Source: Methylobacterium sp. CB376
Lineage (GTDB): Bacteria > Pseudomonadota > Alphaproteobacteria > Rhizobiales > Beijerinckiaceae
DNA: 64,000 nucleotides
Direction of reading: 5' to 3'
Assembly: GCF_029714205.1 (NCBI RefSeq)
Contig: NZ_CP121648.1
Span: 3,242,001 to 3,306,000 of the forward strand
The notes under the pieces: model-generated
The model's input: only the letters and a program-made list of their open reading frames with translations
What the model was told of the DNA's origin: nothing
The model's database searches: none
Shown here: positions 7,399 to 16,184 of the stretch, one piece after another
How the letters are laid out: each line of letters opens with the position of its first letter
How positions within the stretch are numbered: the first letter of the stretch is position 1
Position numbers and translations under genes: made by a program

Positions 7399-8220
7399 AT
7401 GGCGATCAAGCGGATGCCGCCGCGCGAGCGGCGCGGCGGGCCGGACCGGCGGACCGGCGCGCCCGCCCGGGCGCCCGCGGGCGCGCGGGCCGGCGCGGGC
7501 CCGCGGAGGGCCGACGAGGACACGGTCGTCCTGTACGGCTGGCACCCGGTGGCCGAGGCCCTGCGCAACCCGCGGCGCCGGCTCACCCGCCTGCTCGCGA
7601 CCGAGAACGGACTCGCACGCCTCACGGAGGAGGTCGGCGAACTGCGAATCGCCCCGGAGACCGTGCGGCCCGGCGAGATCTCGGCCCTGGTCGGGCCCGA
7701 TGCCGTGCATCAGGGGCTCTACCTGGAGGCGGAGCCCCTCCCGGTCCCGCCCATCGAGGACCTGCCGGCCGACGCCGTGCTCCTCGCCCTCGACCAGATC
7801 ACCGACCCGCACAATGTCGGGGCCATCGTGCGCACCGCGGCGGCCTTCGCGGTCACCGCCATCGTCACCACCGCGCGGCACTCCCCCGCCGCCACCGGCG
7901 TCCTCGCCAAATCCGCCTCGGGCGGGCTCGAACACGTCCCCTTCATCACCGTCCGCAACCTCGCCGAGGCGCTGATCCGCTTCGGCGAGCAGGGCTTCAC
8001 CCGCATCGGCCTCGATTCCGAGGCGCCGGTCCCCCTGTCGGAGGTGACGCCGACGCGCCCGCTCGTCATCGTGCTCGGCGCCGAGGGCAAGGGGCTGCGC
8101 CAGCGCACCCGCGAGTGCTGCGACGTGATGGCCCGGCTCGACTTCCCCGGCGCCATCAAGAGCCTCAACGTGTCGAACGCCGCCGCCATCACCCTCTACG
8201 CCCTGGCGCCGCGGCGCTGA
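7399..8220 (+). CDS. rlmB: 23S rRNA (guanosine-2'-O-)-methyltransferase, RlmB/TrmH (SpoU) family
   Basis: The 273-residue enzyme transfers a methyl group from SAM to a ribose 2'-OH in rRNA or tRNA. The SPOUT knot motifs are all visible: NVGAIVRTAAAF (motif 1), VIVLGAEGKGL (motif 2) and SLNVSNAAAI (motif 3). An L30e-like RNA-binding domain precedes them (VVLYGWHPVAEALRNP). ATG 7399 is chosen because a GGGAGGG ribosome binding site stands just before it; the first 35 residues are a basic Pro/Arg-rich leader. The gene converges with the CYTH-CHAD gene, leaving 15 bp between the stop codons. RlmB is the likeliest orthologue, but other TrmH members cannot be excluded. Confidence 0.88.
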   Translation: MAIKRMPPRERRGGPDRRTGAPARAPAGARAGAGPRRADEDTVVLYGWHPVAEALRNPRRRLTRLLATENGLARLTEEVGELRIAPETVRPGEISALVGPDAVHQGLYLEAEPLPVPPIEDLPADAVLLALDQITDPHNVGAIVRTAAAFAVTAIVTTARHSPAATGVLAKSASGGLEHVPFITVRNLAEALIRFGEQGFTRIGLDSEAPVPLSEVTPTRPLVIVLGAEGKGLRQRTRECCDVMARLDFPGAIKSLNVSNAAAITLYALAPRR

Positions 8221-8243
8221 GGCCGGCCCGCCCGGTCAGCGCC
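8213..8243. terminator. possible bidirectional hairpin at convergent stops
   Basis: GGCGCTGA and TCAGCGCC form an 8-bp stem with a 15-base loop. Each arm contains the stop codon of one of the two convergent genes. There is no T-tract, so terminator function is inferred from position only. Confidence 0.35.
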
Positions 8244-9771
8244 AGAAGGGCCGCACGTCGATCAGGGCCGCGTGGGCCTCGGCCGCCGCCCGCAGCAGGC
8301 GGGCGGTGCGCTCCTCCATGTCCGCCGCCGTGAGCCCGGCCGCGAAGACGGCCGAATCCGCGGCGCCCTCGGTCAGTGCCGCGGTGAGCGTGTGCGCGGT
8401 CGCGATGTCGTTGAGGTCGCCCAGGCAATCCTGCAGGTCGGCCAGCGCCTTCACGAAGGTCCTGTGCCGCTTGACCGCCTTCGGCTTGGGATAGAGGCTG
8501 CCGAAGAACTCCGCCCCGTAGCGCAGCTTCTTGGCGGCGATGCGCACCCGGTGGCGCGCCTCCGGGTCGAGTTCGTCGAGGTGGCGCCCGCGCTTCTTCA
8601 CCTGGCGGCGGCGGCGCTCCAGCTCCTCCGTCGCGAAGGCCCGCGCCGGCCCGTCCCGGCGCGCCGCCTGCGGCGCCCCCGCCTCGCGCCAGGGCCCCGC
8701 ATCGATCCAGGCGATCAGGTCGAGGAGGAAGAGCCGCCACTCCTCCCCCCGCAGGACCGCGCCCACCGCCTCGTAGGCGCGGCTGCGCTCGCCCTCCAGA
8801 TGCGATTCCAGCCGCAGCAGGCCCGCCTCGTCCGGGCGCCGGGCCCGCTCGGCCGGGAGCGTGCTCGCGAGGAACACGTCGAGGTTGCGGGCTTGGCCGA
8901 AGGGCTCGCCGAGCCGCCGCAGCTCCGCCCGGATGGTGGGCGTCCGGTGATCCTCCACGAGGTCGCCGAAGAGCGAGAAGGCCGAGCGCAGGCGGCGCAG
9001 GGAGACCCGCAGCTGGTGCAGCGCGTCCGCGTCGCGGTGGTCGAGCAGCACCGCCTCGTTGAGCCGCATGTGGCGCAGGCAGGCATGCGCGACGGCCTGG
9101 AAGGCTTCGCCGGCGCTCGCCTCGGGGTCGAGCCGCACCGGCTCCGCCTTGCTGGCGCGGTCGAGGCGCCCGGCGAGGAGCGAGTAGCCGCGCTCGGCCT
9201 TGGTCATCACCCCGAGGCGCAGCGGCACGCTCGCGCCGATCTCGCGGGCGAGCCCGAACAGGTCGGCGGCCGAGCCGTCCTTGAGTTCGAGTTCGAGCTC
9301 GTGGATCGGGGCGACCCGGTCGCCCTCGCCGTCGAGCAGGGTGATCCGGCCGCGGTCGAGGGCGACCTCGATGCGCGAGCCGCCGCGCGCGATCACCCGG
9401 GTCGAGCGCTCGACGCCCGCCGAGAAGAGCGGCCGCAGCACGCTCTTGCGGCCCAGAACATCCCCCGCCGGGGTCTCGCCGAGGCGCGCGAGGTCGGGCT
9501 CGGCCCCGTCGACAGGCCATTCCCATTCGGGCCGGTCGAACAGCCCGGCGCCGGTGCCGGCCGCCTTCACCGTCTGGACGTGCCGATCCCCGTCGCGGCG
9601 CACCCGCAGCGTGAAGCCCGCCTCGCGCAGGCGCCGGTCCTCGGTGTCGAAATACACGGAGGTCAGCCGCGCCTCCCGCTCGTCGCCGCCGAGGAGCGGG
9701 TGCTCGCTCAGCGCCGCGAGGTCGGAGGCCTCGAATTCGAGCTTCAGTTCGGTCTCCCGCGGCGTGCTCAT
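8236..9771 (-). CDS. CYTH-CHAD domain protein (triphosphate/polyphosphate binding)
   Basis: The 511-residue protein starts at ATG 9771 behind a GGAAGG ribosome binding site. Residues 1-200 form a CYTH domain with the ExExK signature at the start (ETELKLEFE), a fold that binds or hydrolyses tripolyphosphate. Residues 220-510 form a CHAD domain with paired His/Arg helices (CLRHMRLNEAVL, LHQLRVSLRRLRSAFSLF, HRVRIAAKKLRYGAEFF), which binds polyphosphate in studied members. It follows phnN by about 150 bp on the same strand, hinting at a link between phosphonate use and phosphate storage. Whether it is an enzyme (YgiF-like triphosphatase) or only a polyphosphate binder cannot be read from the sequence. 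Confidence 0.88.
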   Translation of the reverse strand: MSTPRETELKLEFEASDLAALSEHPLLGGDEREARLTSVYFDTEDRRLREAGFTLRVRRDGDRHVQTVKAAGTGAGLFDRPEWEWPVDGAEPDLARLGETPAGDVLGRKSVLRPLFSAGVERSTRVIARGGSRIEVALDRGRITLLDGEGDRVAPIHELELELKDGSAADLFGLAREIGASVPLRLGVMTKAERGYSLLAGRLDRASKAEPVRLDPEASAGEAFQAVAHACLRHMRLNEAVLLDHRDADALHQLRVSLRRLRSAFSLFGDLVEDHRTPTIRAELRRLGEPFGQARNLDVFLASTLPAERARRPDEAGLLRLESHLEGERSRAYEAVGAVLRGEEWRLFLLDLIAWIDAGPWREAGAPQAARRDGPARAFATEELERRRRQVKKRGRHLDELDPEARHRVRIAAKKLRYGAEFFGSLYPKPKAVKRHRTFVKALADLQDCLGDLNDIATAHTLTAALTEGAADSAVFAAGLTAADMEERTARLLRAAAEAHAALIDVRPFWR

Positions 9772-9922
9772 CCGGTCCTTCCATTCTCCCGCTGCGGCGG
9801 TGGGCGCGCCGGCCCGCCGCCCGGGCCCCGAGGGCCCGAGCCGCCCGGGCAGGAACGCCCGAGACGAGAGAACGATATGGGCTCTCGGCACGCCGCCGCG
9901 CAAGCGTCCGGTTTCCGCTCGG

Positions 9923-10456
9923 TCAGCGCGCGCGCAGATGGGCGACGAGGGCGGCCGCGCCCGCCTCGGGCGGCCCGTCGTTGAGGATGGTCAGGTCCGC
10001 CGCGTCGGGCGCCCGCCGCGCGAGGCGCGCGGCGAGGTCGCCGTCCTCCGGCCGGCCGCGGGCGGCGAGGCGCCGCGCCAGCACCTCGGGCGGCGCCGTG
10101 ACGCTGACGACGCTCACCCGCGGCAGGCGCGCCCGCGCCTCCGCCACGGCCCGCCGCGAGATGTTCGCGGTTACCACGTGTCCGGTCTCCGCCAGGGACA
10201 GGCAGGCGGCCGGCAGCGCGTAGCCGAGGCCGTGGGCGCGCCAGGCCAGCGCGAAGCGCCCCTGCGCCTCCCCGGCGGCGAAATCCGCCTCGCCGATCTC
10301 GCGGTTGTCCTCGTGCGCGGAGGGCGGCCGCGTCACCAACCGGCGCGGGAAGACGTAGCGGGGCTCGGCCGCGAGCGCGTCCCGCGCGAGGCGGATCAGC
10401 GTGTCCTTGCCCGCGCCGCTCGGGCCGACGATCAGGACGAAGCCGCCCGGGCGCAT
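9923..10456 (-). CDS. phnN: ribose 1,5-bisphosphate phosphokinase PhnN
   Basis: PhnN phosphorylates ribose 1,5-bisphosphate with ATP to give PRPP, the last step in recycling the ribosyl group released by the C-P lyase pathway. The 177-residue product is guanylate-kinase-like with a P-loop near the N-terminus (LIVGPSGAGKDTLIRLA) and the family stretch RYVFPRRLVTRPPSAHEDN. Its ATG at 10456 is one base past the stop of phnM (10458), so translation is probably coupled. It is the last phn gene of the minus-strand run. Confidence 0.93.
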   Translation of the reverse strand: MRPGGFVLIVGPSGAGKDTLIRLARDALAAEPRYVFPRRLVTRPPSAHEDNREIGEADFAAGEAQGRFALAWRAHGLGYALPAACLSLAETGHVVTANISRRAVAEARARLPRVSVVSVTAPPEVLARRLAARGRPEDGDLAARLARRAPDAADLTILNDGPPEAGAAALVAHLRAR

Positions 10457-10457
10457 C

Positions 10458-11594
10458 TCAGGCCACCCGCTCGCCGCCGCGCCAGACCTGGCGCACGACC
10501 GGCACGCCCCCCGCGCGCCGCACGCGCACGAGGTCGGCCCGCAGGCCCGCCCGCAGGGCGCCGCGGTCGTGAAGGCCGGTGGCCCGGGCGGGATTGGCGG
10601 TCACGGTCGCGATCGCGGCGGGCAGGGTGATGCCGGGCACCCGCTCGGGCAGGGCGAAGGCCGCCATCAGCAGGCTCGCCGGCACGTAGTCGGAGGACAG
10701 GATGTCGAGCTGGCCCTCGCGGGCGAGGTGCTCGGCCGCGACGTTGCCCGAATGCGAGCCGCCGCGGATCAGGTTGGGCGCCCCCATCATCACGGTGATG
10801 CCGGCCTCCCGGGCCGCCCGCGCCGCCTCGGCGGTGGTCGGGAACTCGGCCAGGGCCACGCCCTCGCGCCGGGCCAGGGCGACGTCGTCGAGGGTGGTGT
10901 CGTCGTGGCTCGCGAGGGCAATGCCGTTCTCCCGCGCGATCTCGACCAGGGCCGGGCGGTTGACCGCGTTGAGGGCCTGCCCCTCCCGGATCTTGCGCTC
11001 GGTCCCGGCCTTGATCGCCTCCAGGGAGCGCCCGCCCCGGCCGGCATATTGGTAGTACTTGGCGATGTCGCGGAACTGCCGCTGGCCCGGCGTGTGGTCC
11101 ATCAGCGAGAGCAGGCTGACGGGGAAGCGCGCCGCGAAGTCCCTCACCGTGTCGACGACGTCGTGGGACGGGATCTCGCAGCGCAGGTGGGTGAGGTGCT
11201 CGGCGCGGAACAGGCCGGCCTCCCTGGCCTCGGCGATCGCCCGGGCGAGCTGCATCAGCTCCGGCCCGAGCCCGCTCCCGTCCGGGTCGCTGCCGGCGCG
11301 CAGGGAATCGAACACCGTGGTGATGCCCGAGGCCGCGATCTGCGCGTCGTAGGCCAGCACCGCCCCGAGGGGATGCCAGCGCACCCCGGGACGCGGCGCG
11401 TAGTGGCTCTCCAGGTGGTCGGTGTGGAGCTCGACGAGGCCCGGGATCAGGTGGTCGCCGCCGAGGTCGAGCCCGCGCGCGGGCGCCCGTCCCTCGCCGA
11501 TCTCGGCGATGCGCCCCTCCGCCACGGCGAGCCAGCCCGCCTGCACCCGGTCGGGCAGGACGAGGGTCGCGTTCTCAAGGATGGTCTCGGTCAT
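10458..11594 (-). CDS. phnM: alpha-D-ribose 1-methylphosphonate 5-triphosphate diphosphatase PhnM
   Basis: PhnM releases pyrophosphate from ribose 1-methylphosphonate 5-triphosphate, making the substrate of the C-P lyase PhnJ. The 378-residue protein is an amidohydrolase with metal ligands in VELHTDHLESHY, later His residues in LMDHTPGQ and ASHDDTT, and a late metal-ligand segment (ILSSDYVPAS). ATG 11594 lies 13 bp after the phnL stop, consistent with one operon. It is full length for the family. Confidence 0.95.
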   Translation of the reverse strand: MTETILENATLVLPDRVQAGWLAVAEGRIAEIGEGRAPARGLDLGGDHLIPGLVELHTDHLESHYAPRPGVRWHPLGAVLAYDAQIAASGITTVFDSLRAGSDPDGSGLGPELMQLARAIAEAREAGLFRAEHLTHLRCEIPSHDVVDTVRDFAARFPVSLLSLMDHTPGQRQFRDIAKYYQYAGRGGRSLEAIKAGTERKIREGQALNAVNRPALVEIARENGIALASHDDTTLDDVALARREGVALAEFPTTAEAARAAREAGITVMMGAPNLIRGGSHSGNVAAEHLAREGQLDILSSDYVPASLLMAAFALPERVPGITLPAAIATVTANPARATGLHDRGALRAGLRADLVRVRRAGGVPVVRQVWRGGERVA

Positions 11595-11607
11595 GCAGTC
11601 TCGCCCT

Positions 11608-12312
11608 TCAGGCCGCCGCGCGCTCGCGGAACCGGGTGACGTCGATGGTGCGGGTCGCCACCGCCTCGCGCACGTCCGCGTCGTGGAAGATGCCGATCAG
11701 GCCGGCGCCGGCCGCCTGCTTCTCGCGGATGAGGTCGATCACCACGGCGCGGTTGACCGCGTCGAGGGAGGCGGTCGGCTCATCGAGGAGCAGGAGCGGC
11801 TTGTCGGCGATGAAGCCCCGCGCGATGTTCACCCGCTGCTGCTCGCCGCCCGAGAAGGTCGCGGGCGGCAGGTCCCAGAGCCGCCCCGGCAGGTTGAGGC
11901 GGGCGAGCAGCTCGGCGGCCCGGCGGGCGGCCGCCTCCGGGGCGAGGCCGCCCTCGCGGCCGGCCGCCTCCACTACCTCGCGGGCGCCCACGCGGGGGAT
12001 CACCCGCAGGAATTGCGACACGTAGGCGACCACGCGGCGGCGCAGGGCCAGCACCTCGCGCGGGGCGGCGCTCGCCACGTCGACCACGCGCGCCCCGTCG
12101 CGGATGCGGATCGCGCCGCGATCGACCCGGTAATTGCCGAAGGCCATCTTGAGCAGCGAGGACTTGCCGGCGCCCGAGGGCCCGCCGAGCACCACGCACT
12201 CGCCCGGATGCACGGCGAGGCTCACGGCGGCGACGACCGGAAGGGCGAGGCCGCCGCGCAGGTGCAACGTGAAGGTCTTGGCGACGTCCTCGAAGGCAAT
12301 GAGCGGGATCAT
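11608..12312 (-). CDS. phnL: C-P lyase accessory ABC-type ATPase PhnL
   Basis: PhnL is a required partner of the C-P lyase core complex; despite its ABC ATPase fold it is not a membrane transporter. The 234-residue protein shows Walker A (GGPSGAGKSSLLKM), the signature (FSGGEQQRVNIARG), Walker B (PLLLLDEPTASLD) and the switch His (GIFHD). ATG 12312 overlaps the stop of phnK (ATGA arrangement), a sign of coupled translation. The frame stays open upstream, but the family start and the overlap favour this one. Confidence 0.95.
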   Translation of the reverse strand: MIPLIAFEDVAKTFTLHLRGGLALPVVAAVSLAVHPGECVVLGGPSGAGKSSLLKMAFGNYRVDRGAIRIRDGARVVDVASAAPREVLALRRRVVAYVSQFLRVIPRVGAREVVEAAGREGGLAPEAAARRAAELLARLNLPGRLWDLPPATFSGGEQQRVNIARGFIADKPLLLLDEPTASLDAVNRAVVIDLIREKQAAGAGLIGIFHDADVREAVATRTIDVTRFRERAAA

Positions 12313-13082
12313 GCGGCGAGCACCGAGGAGACGAGGAGCTGCGTGTAGGGCTCGGCCGGGTCGTCGAGCACCTGGTCGGTGAGGCCGGTCTCGACGATGC
12401 GGCCGGCCCGCATCACGATCATCCGGTGGGACAGGAGCCGCGCCACCGCGAGGTCGTGGGTGACGATCACCACCGCGAGGCCGAGCTCCGCGACGAGGCG
12501 GCGGATCAGGTCGAGGAGCCGCGCCTGGACCGAGACGTCGAGGCCCGAGGTCGGCTCGTCCATCAGCACGAGGCGCGGGCCGGTGACGAGGTTGCGGGCG
12601 ATCTGCAGGCGCTGGCGCATGCCGCCCGAGAAGCTGGTGGGCGGGTCGTCGACGCGGTCGGCGGCGATCTCGACCTTGCCGAGCCAGTCGAGGGCGGTGG
12701 CGCGGATCCGGCCGTAATGGCGCGCGCCCACCCCCATCAGGCGCTCGCCGACATTGCCGCCGGCCGAGACCGCCATGCGCAGGCCCTGGGCCGCGTCCTG
12801 CCGGATGAAGCCCCAATCCGTGCGCATCAGGTGGCGCCGCTCCGCCTCCGAGAGGCCGGCGAGGTCGGCGAGCCGCCCGTCGCGCAGGCGGTAGCGGACC
12901 GTGCCCGCGTCGGGCGCGAGTTCGCTCGCGATCAGCGACAGCAGGGTCGACTTGCCCGAGCCGGATTCGCCCACGATGGCGAGCACCTCGCCCGGATCGA
13001 GGTCGAAGGCGACGTCGGCGCAGCCGAGCCGGGCGCCGTAATGCTTGGTGAGGCCGCTGACGCTCAGGAGTGCGCTGGTCAT
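12309..13082 (-). CDS. phnK: C-P lyase accessory ABC-type ATPase PhnK
   Basis: PhnK docks on the PhnGHIJ core and is needed for C-P bond cleavage in vivo. The 257-residue protein carries Walker A (AIVGESGSGKSTLL), the signature (FSGGMRQRLQIARN), Walker B (RLVLMDEPTSGLD) and the H-loop (VIVTHDLAVAR). It resembles oligopeptide-importer ATPases, but its position between phnJ and phnL settles the name. ATG 13082 overlaps the phnJ stop by 4 bp. Confidence 0.95.
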   Translation of the reverse strand: MTSALLSVSGLTKHYGARLGCADVAFDLDPGEVLAIVGESGSGKSTLLSLIASELAPDAGTVRYRLRDGRLADLAGLSEAERRHLMRTDWGFIRQDAAQGLRMAVSAGGNVGERLMGVGARHYGRIRATALDWLGKVEIAADRVDDPPTSFSGGMRQRLQIARNLVTGPRLVLMDEPTSGLDVSVQARLLDLIRRLVAELGLAVVIVTHDLAVARLLSHRMIVMRAGRIVETGLTDQVLDDPAEPYTQLLVSSVLAA

Positions 13083-13966
13083 TCCCCGGCTCCCCGGTGG
13101 CCGGCATCCCGGCGCTCCTCGCAGAAATCGGTGTCCGAGCAGACGAACATCCGCCGGCCGCGATCGTCGAGCAGCACCTCGTCGAGGTAGACGCCCTCCG
13201 CCCCGCACAGGGCGCAGGGCCGCTCGAAGCGCTGCACCCGGAACGGATGGTCCTCGAAGTCGAGGCTGCGCACCCGGGTGTGGGGCGGCACCGCGTAGAT
13301 GCGCTTCTCGCGCCCCGCGCCGAAGAGCTGCAGGGCCGGGCAATCGTCCATCTTCGGGTTGTCGAATTTCGGGGTCGGCGACGGGTCCATGACGTAGCGG
13401 CCCGCCACCTCGACCGGGTAGGCGTAGGTGGTGGCGATGTGGCCGTGGCGGGCGATGTCCTCGTAGAGCTTCACGTGCATCAGCCCGTACTCGGCGAGCG
13501 CGTGGAGCTGGCGCGTCTCGGTCTCGCGCGGTTCGAGGAAGCGCAGGGGCTCGGGGATCGGCACCTGGTAGACCAGGACCTGGCCCTCGGTCAGGGGATG
13601 CTCGGGAATGCGGTGGCGGGTCTGGATCACGCTCGCCTCCCGGGTCCGCGTCGTCACCGCCACCCCGGCCGTGCGGGCGAAGAAGGCCCGGATCGAGACC
13701 GCGTTGGTGGTGTCGTCCGAGCCCTGGTCGATGACCTTGAGCACGTCGCCGCGCCCGAGGATCGCCGCCGTCACCTGCACGCCGCCGGTGCCCCAGCCGT
13801 AGGGCATCGGCATCTCGCGCGAGGCGAAGGGCACCTGGTAGCCCGGCACCGCGATCGCCTTGAGGATCGCGCGGCGGATCATGCGCTTGGTGCCCTCGTC
13901 CAGGTAGGCGAAGTTGTAGCCGGTCCCCTCTTCCGGGCCGGACTCTCGTGCGGCGATCCCGCTCAT
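13079..13966 (-). CDS. phnJ: carbon-phosphorus lyase PhnJ
   Basis: PhnJ is the radical SAM enzyme that cleaves the C-P bond of ribose 1-methylphosphonate 5-phosphate, releasing methane (or another alkane) and a ribose cyclic phosphate. The 295-residue product has the PhnJ cysteine pattern near the C-terminus, C-x2-C-x21-C-x5-C (CALCGAEG ... VCSDTDFC), which holds the 4Fe-4S cluster. The N-terminal part GYNFAYLDEGTKRMIRRAI and the Gly-rich stretch PYGWGTGGVQVTAAIL are typical. ATG 13966 overlaps the phnI stop by 4 bp. All signature residues expected of an active enzyme are present. Confidence 0.97.
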   Translation of the reverse strand: MSGIAARESGPEEGTGYNFAYLDEGTKRMIRRAILKAIAVPGYQVPFASREMPMPYGWGTGGVQVTAAILGRGDVLKVIDQGSDDTTNAVSIRAFFARTAGVAVTTRTREASVIQTRHRIPEHPLTEGQVLVYQVPIPEPLRFLEPRETETRQLHALAEYGLMHVKLYEDIARHGHIATTYAYPVEVAGRYVMDPSPTPKFDNPKMDDCPALQLFGAGREKRIYAVPPHTRVRSLDFEDHPFRVQRFERPCALCGAEGVYLDEVLLDDRGRRMFVCSDTDFCEERRDAGHRGAGE

Positions 13967-15075
13967 TCGGCGGCCTCCCCCTCGGCGGCGTCCTCGTGCG
14001 CGGCGGTCCGCGCGGCCGCGTGCTCGGCCCGCATCCGGCGCACCAGCTCCAGCTCGGCCTGGAAATCGACGTAGTGGGGCAGCTTCAGGTGCTCGACGAA
14101 GCCCGTCGCCTGCAGCGCGTCGCAATGGGCGAGCACGAATTCCTGGTCCTGCGCCGGCGAGGCGATCGGCTCGCCGAGTTCCTCCGCCCGCAGGGAGCGG
14201 TCGACCAGGGCCATCGCCATGGCCTTGCGCTCGCACTGGCCGAAGGCGAGCCCGTAGCCGCGGGTGAATTGCGGCGGAGCCTCCGCGCTGCCCTTGAACT
14301 GGTTGACCATCTGGCACTCAGTCAGCGTCACCCGCCCGAGCGGCACCGGGAAGCCCAGCTCCTCGGGCGTGAAGTCCAGCGCGACCTCGCCGACCCGGAT
14401 CTCGCCGACGAAGGGATGCGTGCGTCCGTAGCCGCGCTGGGTCGAGTAGCCGAGGGCCAGCACGAAGCCCTCGTCCCCGCGGGCCAGGGCCTGGAGGCGC
14501 ACGGCCCGGTCGGCCGGGAAGCCGATCGGCTCGCGGGTGAGGTCGCCCACGGGCTCGCCCGCGTCCGGGGGCGAGGGTTCGATCAGCCCGTCACGGCCGA
14601 GGAGGTCGGTGACGCGGGGCGCCGGCCCCGGCTCCGGCTCGGCCTCGGCGGCCCGCGGCACCTCGCCCTCGGCGGCGAGCGCGAAGTCGATCAACCGGTG
14701 CGTGTAGTCGAAGGTCGGCCCCAGCACCTGCCCGCCCGGCAGGTCCTTGAAGGTCGCCGAGATCCGCCGGTGCAGGGCCATGGCGCCGGTCTCGACCGGC
14801 TCGCTCGCGCCGAAGCGGGTGAGCGTGGTGCGGTAGGCCCGCACCAGGAAGACGGCCTCGATCACGTCGCCCCGGGCCTGCTTGAGGGCGAGGGCGGCGA
14901 GGTCGCGGTCGTAGAGCGAGCCCTCGGTCATCACCCGGTCGACCAGGAGGCCGAGCTGCCCGGCGATCTGCGCCACGGAGAGCTCCGGCACCGCGGGGTT
15001 GCCCCGGCGCCGCTCGGCCAGCAGCCGGTGCGCGTTGGCGATGGCGGCCTCGCCGCCCTTGACGGCCACGTACAT
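13963..15075 (-). CDS. phnI: C-P lyase core subunit PhnI
   Basis: PhnI, with PhnG, PhnH and PhnL, couples the phosphonate to the ribose of ATP, displacing adenine. The 370-residue length and the opening MYVAVKGGEAAIANAHRLL are typical of the family, as are YSTQRGYGRTHPFVGEIR and TLTECQMVNQFKG later on. Its start at 15075 is 3 bp from the phnH stop, and its end overlaps phnJ. Confidence 0.96.
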   Translation of the reverse strand: MYVAVKGGEAAIANAHRLLAERRRGNPAVPELSVAQIAGQLGLLVDRVMTEGSLYDRDLAALALKQARGDVIEAVFLVRAYRTTLTRFGASEPVETGAMALHRRISATFKDLPGGQVLGPTFDYTHRLIDFALAAEGEVPRAAEAEPEPGPAPRVTDLLGRDGLIEPSPPDAGEPVGDLTREPIGFPADRAVRLQALARGDEGFVLALGYSTQRGYGRTHPFVGEIRVGEVALDFTPEELGFPVPLGRVTLTECQMVNQFKGSAEAPPQFTRGYGLAFGQCERKAMAMALVDRSLRAEELGEPIASPAQDQEFVLAHCDALQATGFVEHLKLPHYVDFQAELELVRRMRAEHAAARTAAHEDAAEGEAAE

Positions 15076-15078
15076 GGG

Positions 15079-15687
15079 TCAGCCCTCCGTCACGCGGGTC
15101 GAGCGCGGCAGGCCGGCGACGCGCCCGGGCGCCGTGAGCAGCAGGTCGAGCCCGAGCGGGAAGGCCGCCCGGTTCGCCCGCATGCGGGCGGCGAAGTCCG
15201 GCGGCAGCGGCGCCGCGCGCAGCCGCGCGCGCGCGCGGATCCCCGGCCCTTCGAGGACGAGCCCGCCCTCCTCCGCCGGATGCGTCTCCGCCAACTCCGC
15301 GCAGGCGAGGACGAGGGTCGCGGAGCGGTCCGGATAGGCGGGCTCGCCCTGCGCGAAAGCCGCGAAATCCGGGCAGGCGGCGGGCGCGGCGACGAGCGCG
15401 AACTGCGCCGCCGCGGGCTCGACCACCAGGGGCGCGCCGGTGTGGAAGCGCAGGAAATCCGCCACCGCCCCGCTCGCCGCCAGGACGGGATCCAGCCAGA
15501 GCGGCGCCTCGGCATCCGCCAGGGCGAGCGCCACGGCGGCGAGTTCGGGCGTCAGCGGCCGCGGCGGGGCGAGGTCGGGCGCGAGGCGCTGGATCCGGCC
15601 CGGCCGGGCGAGGGCGTCCATCACGGCCCGGAAGACGGCCTGCGCGTCGTGGACGGGGTCGCGCAACCCGGGAGCGAGCGTCATCAA
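15079..15687 (-). CDS. phnH: C-P lyase core subunit PhnH
   Basis: PhnH is a PLP-transferase-fold protein without cofactor that forms part of the C-P lyase core. The 202-residue product has the family opening (LRDPVHDAQAVFRAVMDALARPG) and closing stretch (RANRAAFPLGLDLLLTAPG). Two adjacent ATG codons (15687 and 15684) can start it; the gene overlaps phnG by 4 bp, which supports coupling. Confidence 0.94.
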   Translation of the reverse strand: MMTLAPGLRDPVHDAQAVFRAVMDALARPGRIQRLAPDLAPPRPLTPELAAVALALADAEAPLWLDPVLAASGAVADFLRFHTGAPLVVEPAAAQFALVAAPAACPDFAAFAQGEPAYPDRSATLVLACAELAETHPAEEGGLVLEGPGIRARARLRAAPLPPDFAARMRANRAAFPLGLDLLLTAPGRVAGLPRSTRVTEG

Positions 15688-16163
15688 TCCTCTCCCCGCG
15701 CCATGGTGAAGAAGTTGACCCGCGTCGCCGCGACCCGGCGCGCCTCCGCCTCCGCCTCGGCGGCGCGGCGGGCGGCCACCGGGGCGAGCGCCCGCTCGAC
15801 CGCGGGGCGCCGCCCGGGCTGCTGCCAGAGGGCGTCCAGGATCGCCGCGAGGCGCGCCTTCCGGCGGTCGCGGCCGAGATGGTAGGCGAAGCCGGTCGCG
15901 CCGTCGGGCAGCCGGACCGCCGCCCGGGTCACCGTGACCTCGCCGAGGTTGAAGGGCCGCCCGTCGCCCCCGATCCGACCGCGCGCCATCACGAGGCCGG
16001 TCTCGACGGGGCGGAGATCCTCCGCCTCGCCGACCGGGCCGATCCCGTCGAGGGCGCGGGAGAGTTCGTCCGCGCTGGCCTCGCCGCAGAGGGCCATGGC
16101 GGCCCGCCGCGCCGCGATCTCTGGCGCCTCGCCGCCGTTGCGTGGTGAAGTGCGATCCGGCAT
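15684..16163 (-). CDS. phnG: C-P lyase core subunit PhnG
   Basis: PhnG is the small subunit of the PhnGHIJ complex. Start ATG 16163 gives 159 residues. Family features are the helix IAARRAAMALCGEASADEL, the stretch ETGLVMARGRIGGDGRPFN and the segment LGEVTVTRAAVRL. It is the first gene of the minus-strand C-P lyase run. The promoter region in front contains the palindrome at 16185-16204. Confidence 0.94.
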   Translation of the reverse strand: MPDRTSPRNGGEAPEIAARRAAMALCGEASADELSRALDGIGPVGEAEDLRPVETGLVMARGRIGGDGRPFNLGEVTVTRAAVRLPDGATGFAYHLGRDRRKARLAAILDALWQQPGRRPAVERALAPVAARRAAEAEAEARRVAATRVNFFTMARGED

Positions 16164-16184
16164 CGGTGTCCCGGGTGTCCTGAT

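Noticed and set aside
8272..9984. A 570-codon plus-strand frame opposite the CYTH-CHAD gene
   Set aside because: The minus strand carries the ETELKLEFE signature and CHAD helices; the plus frame is compositional.
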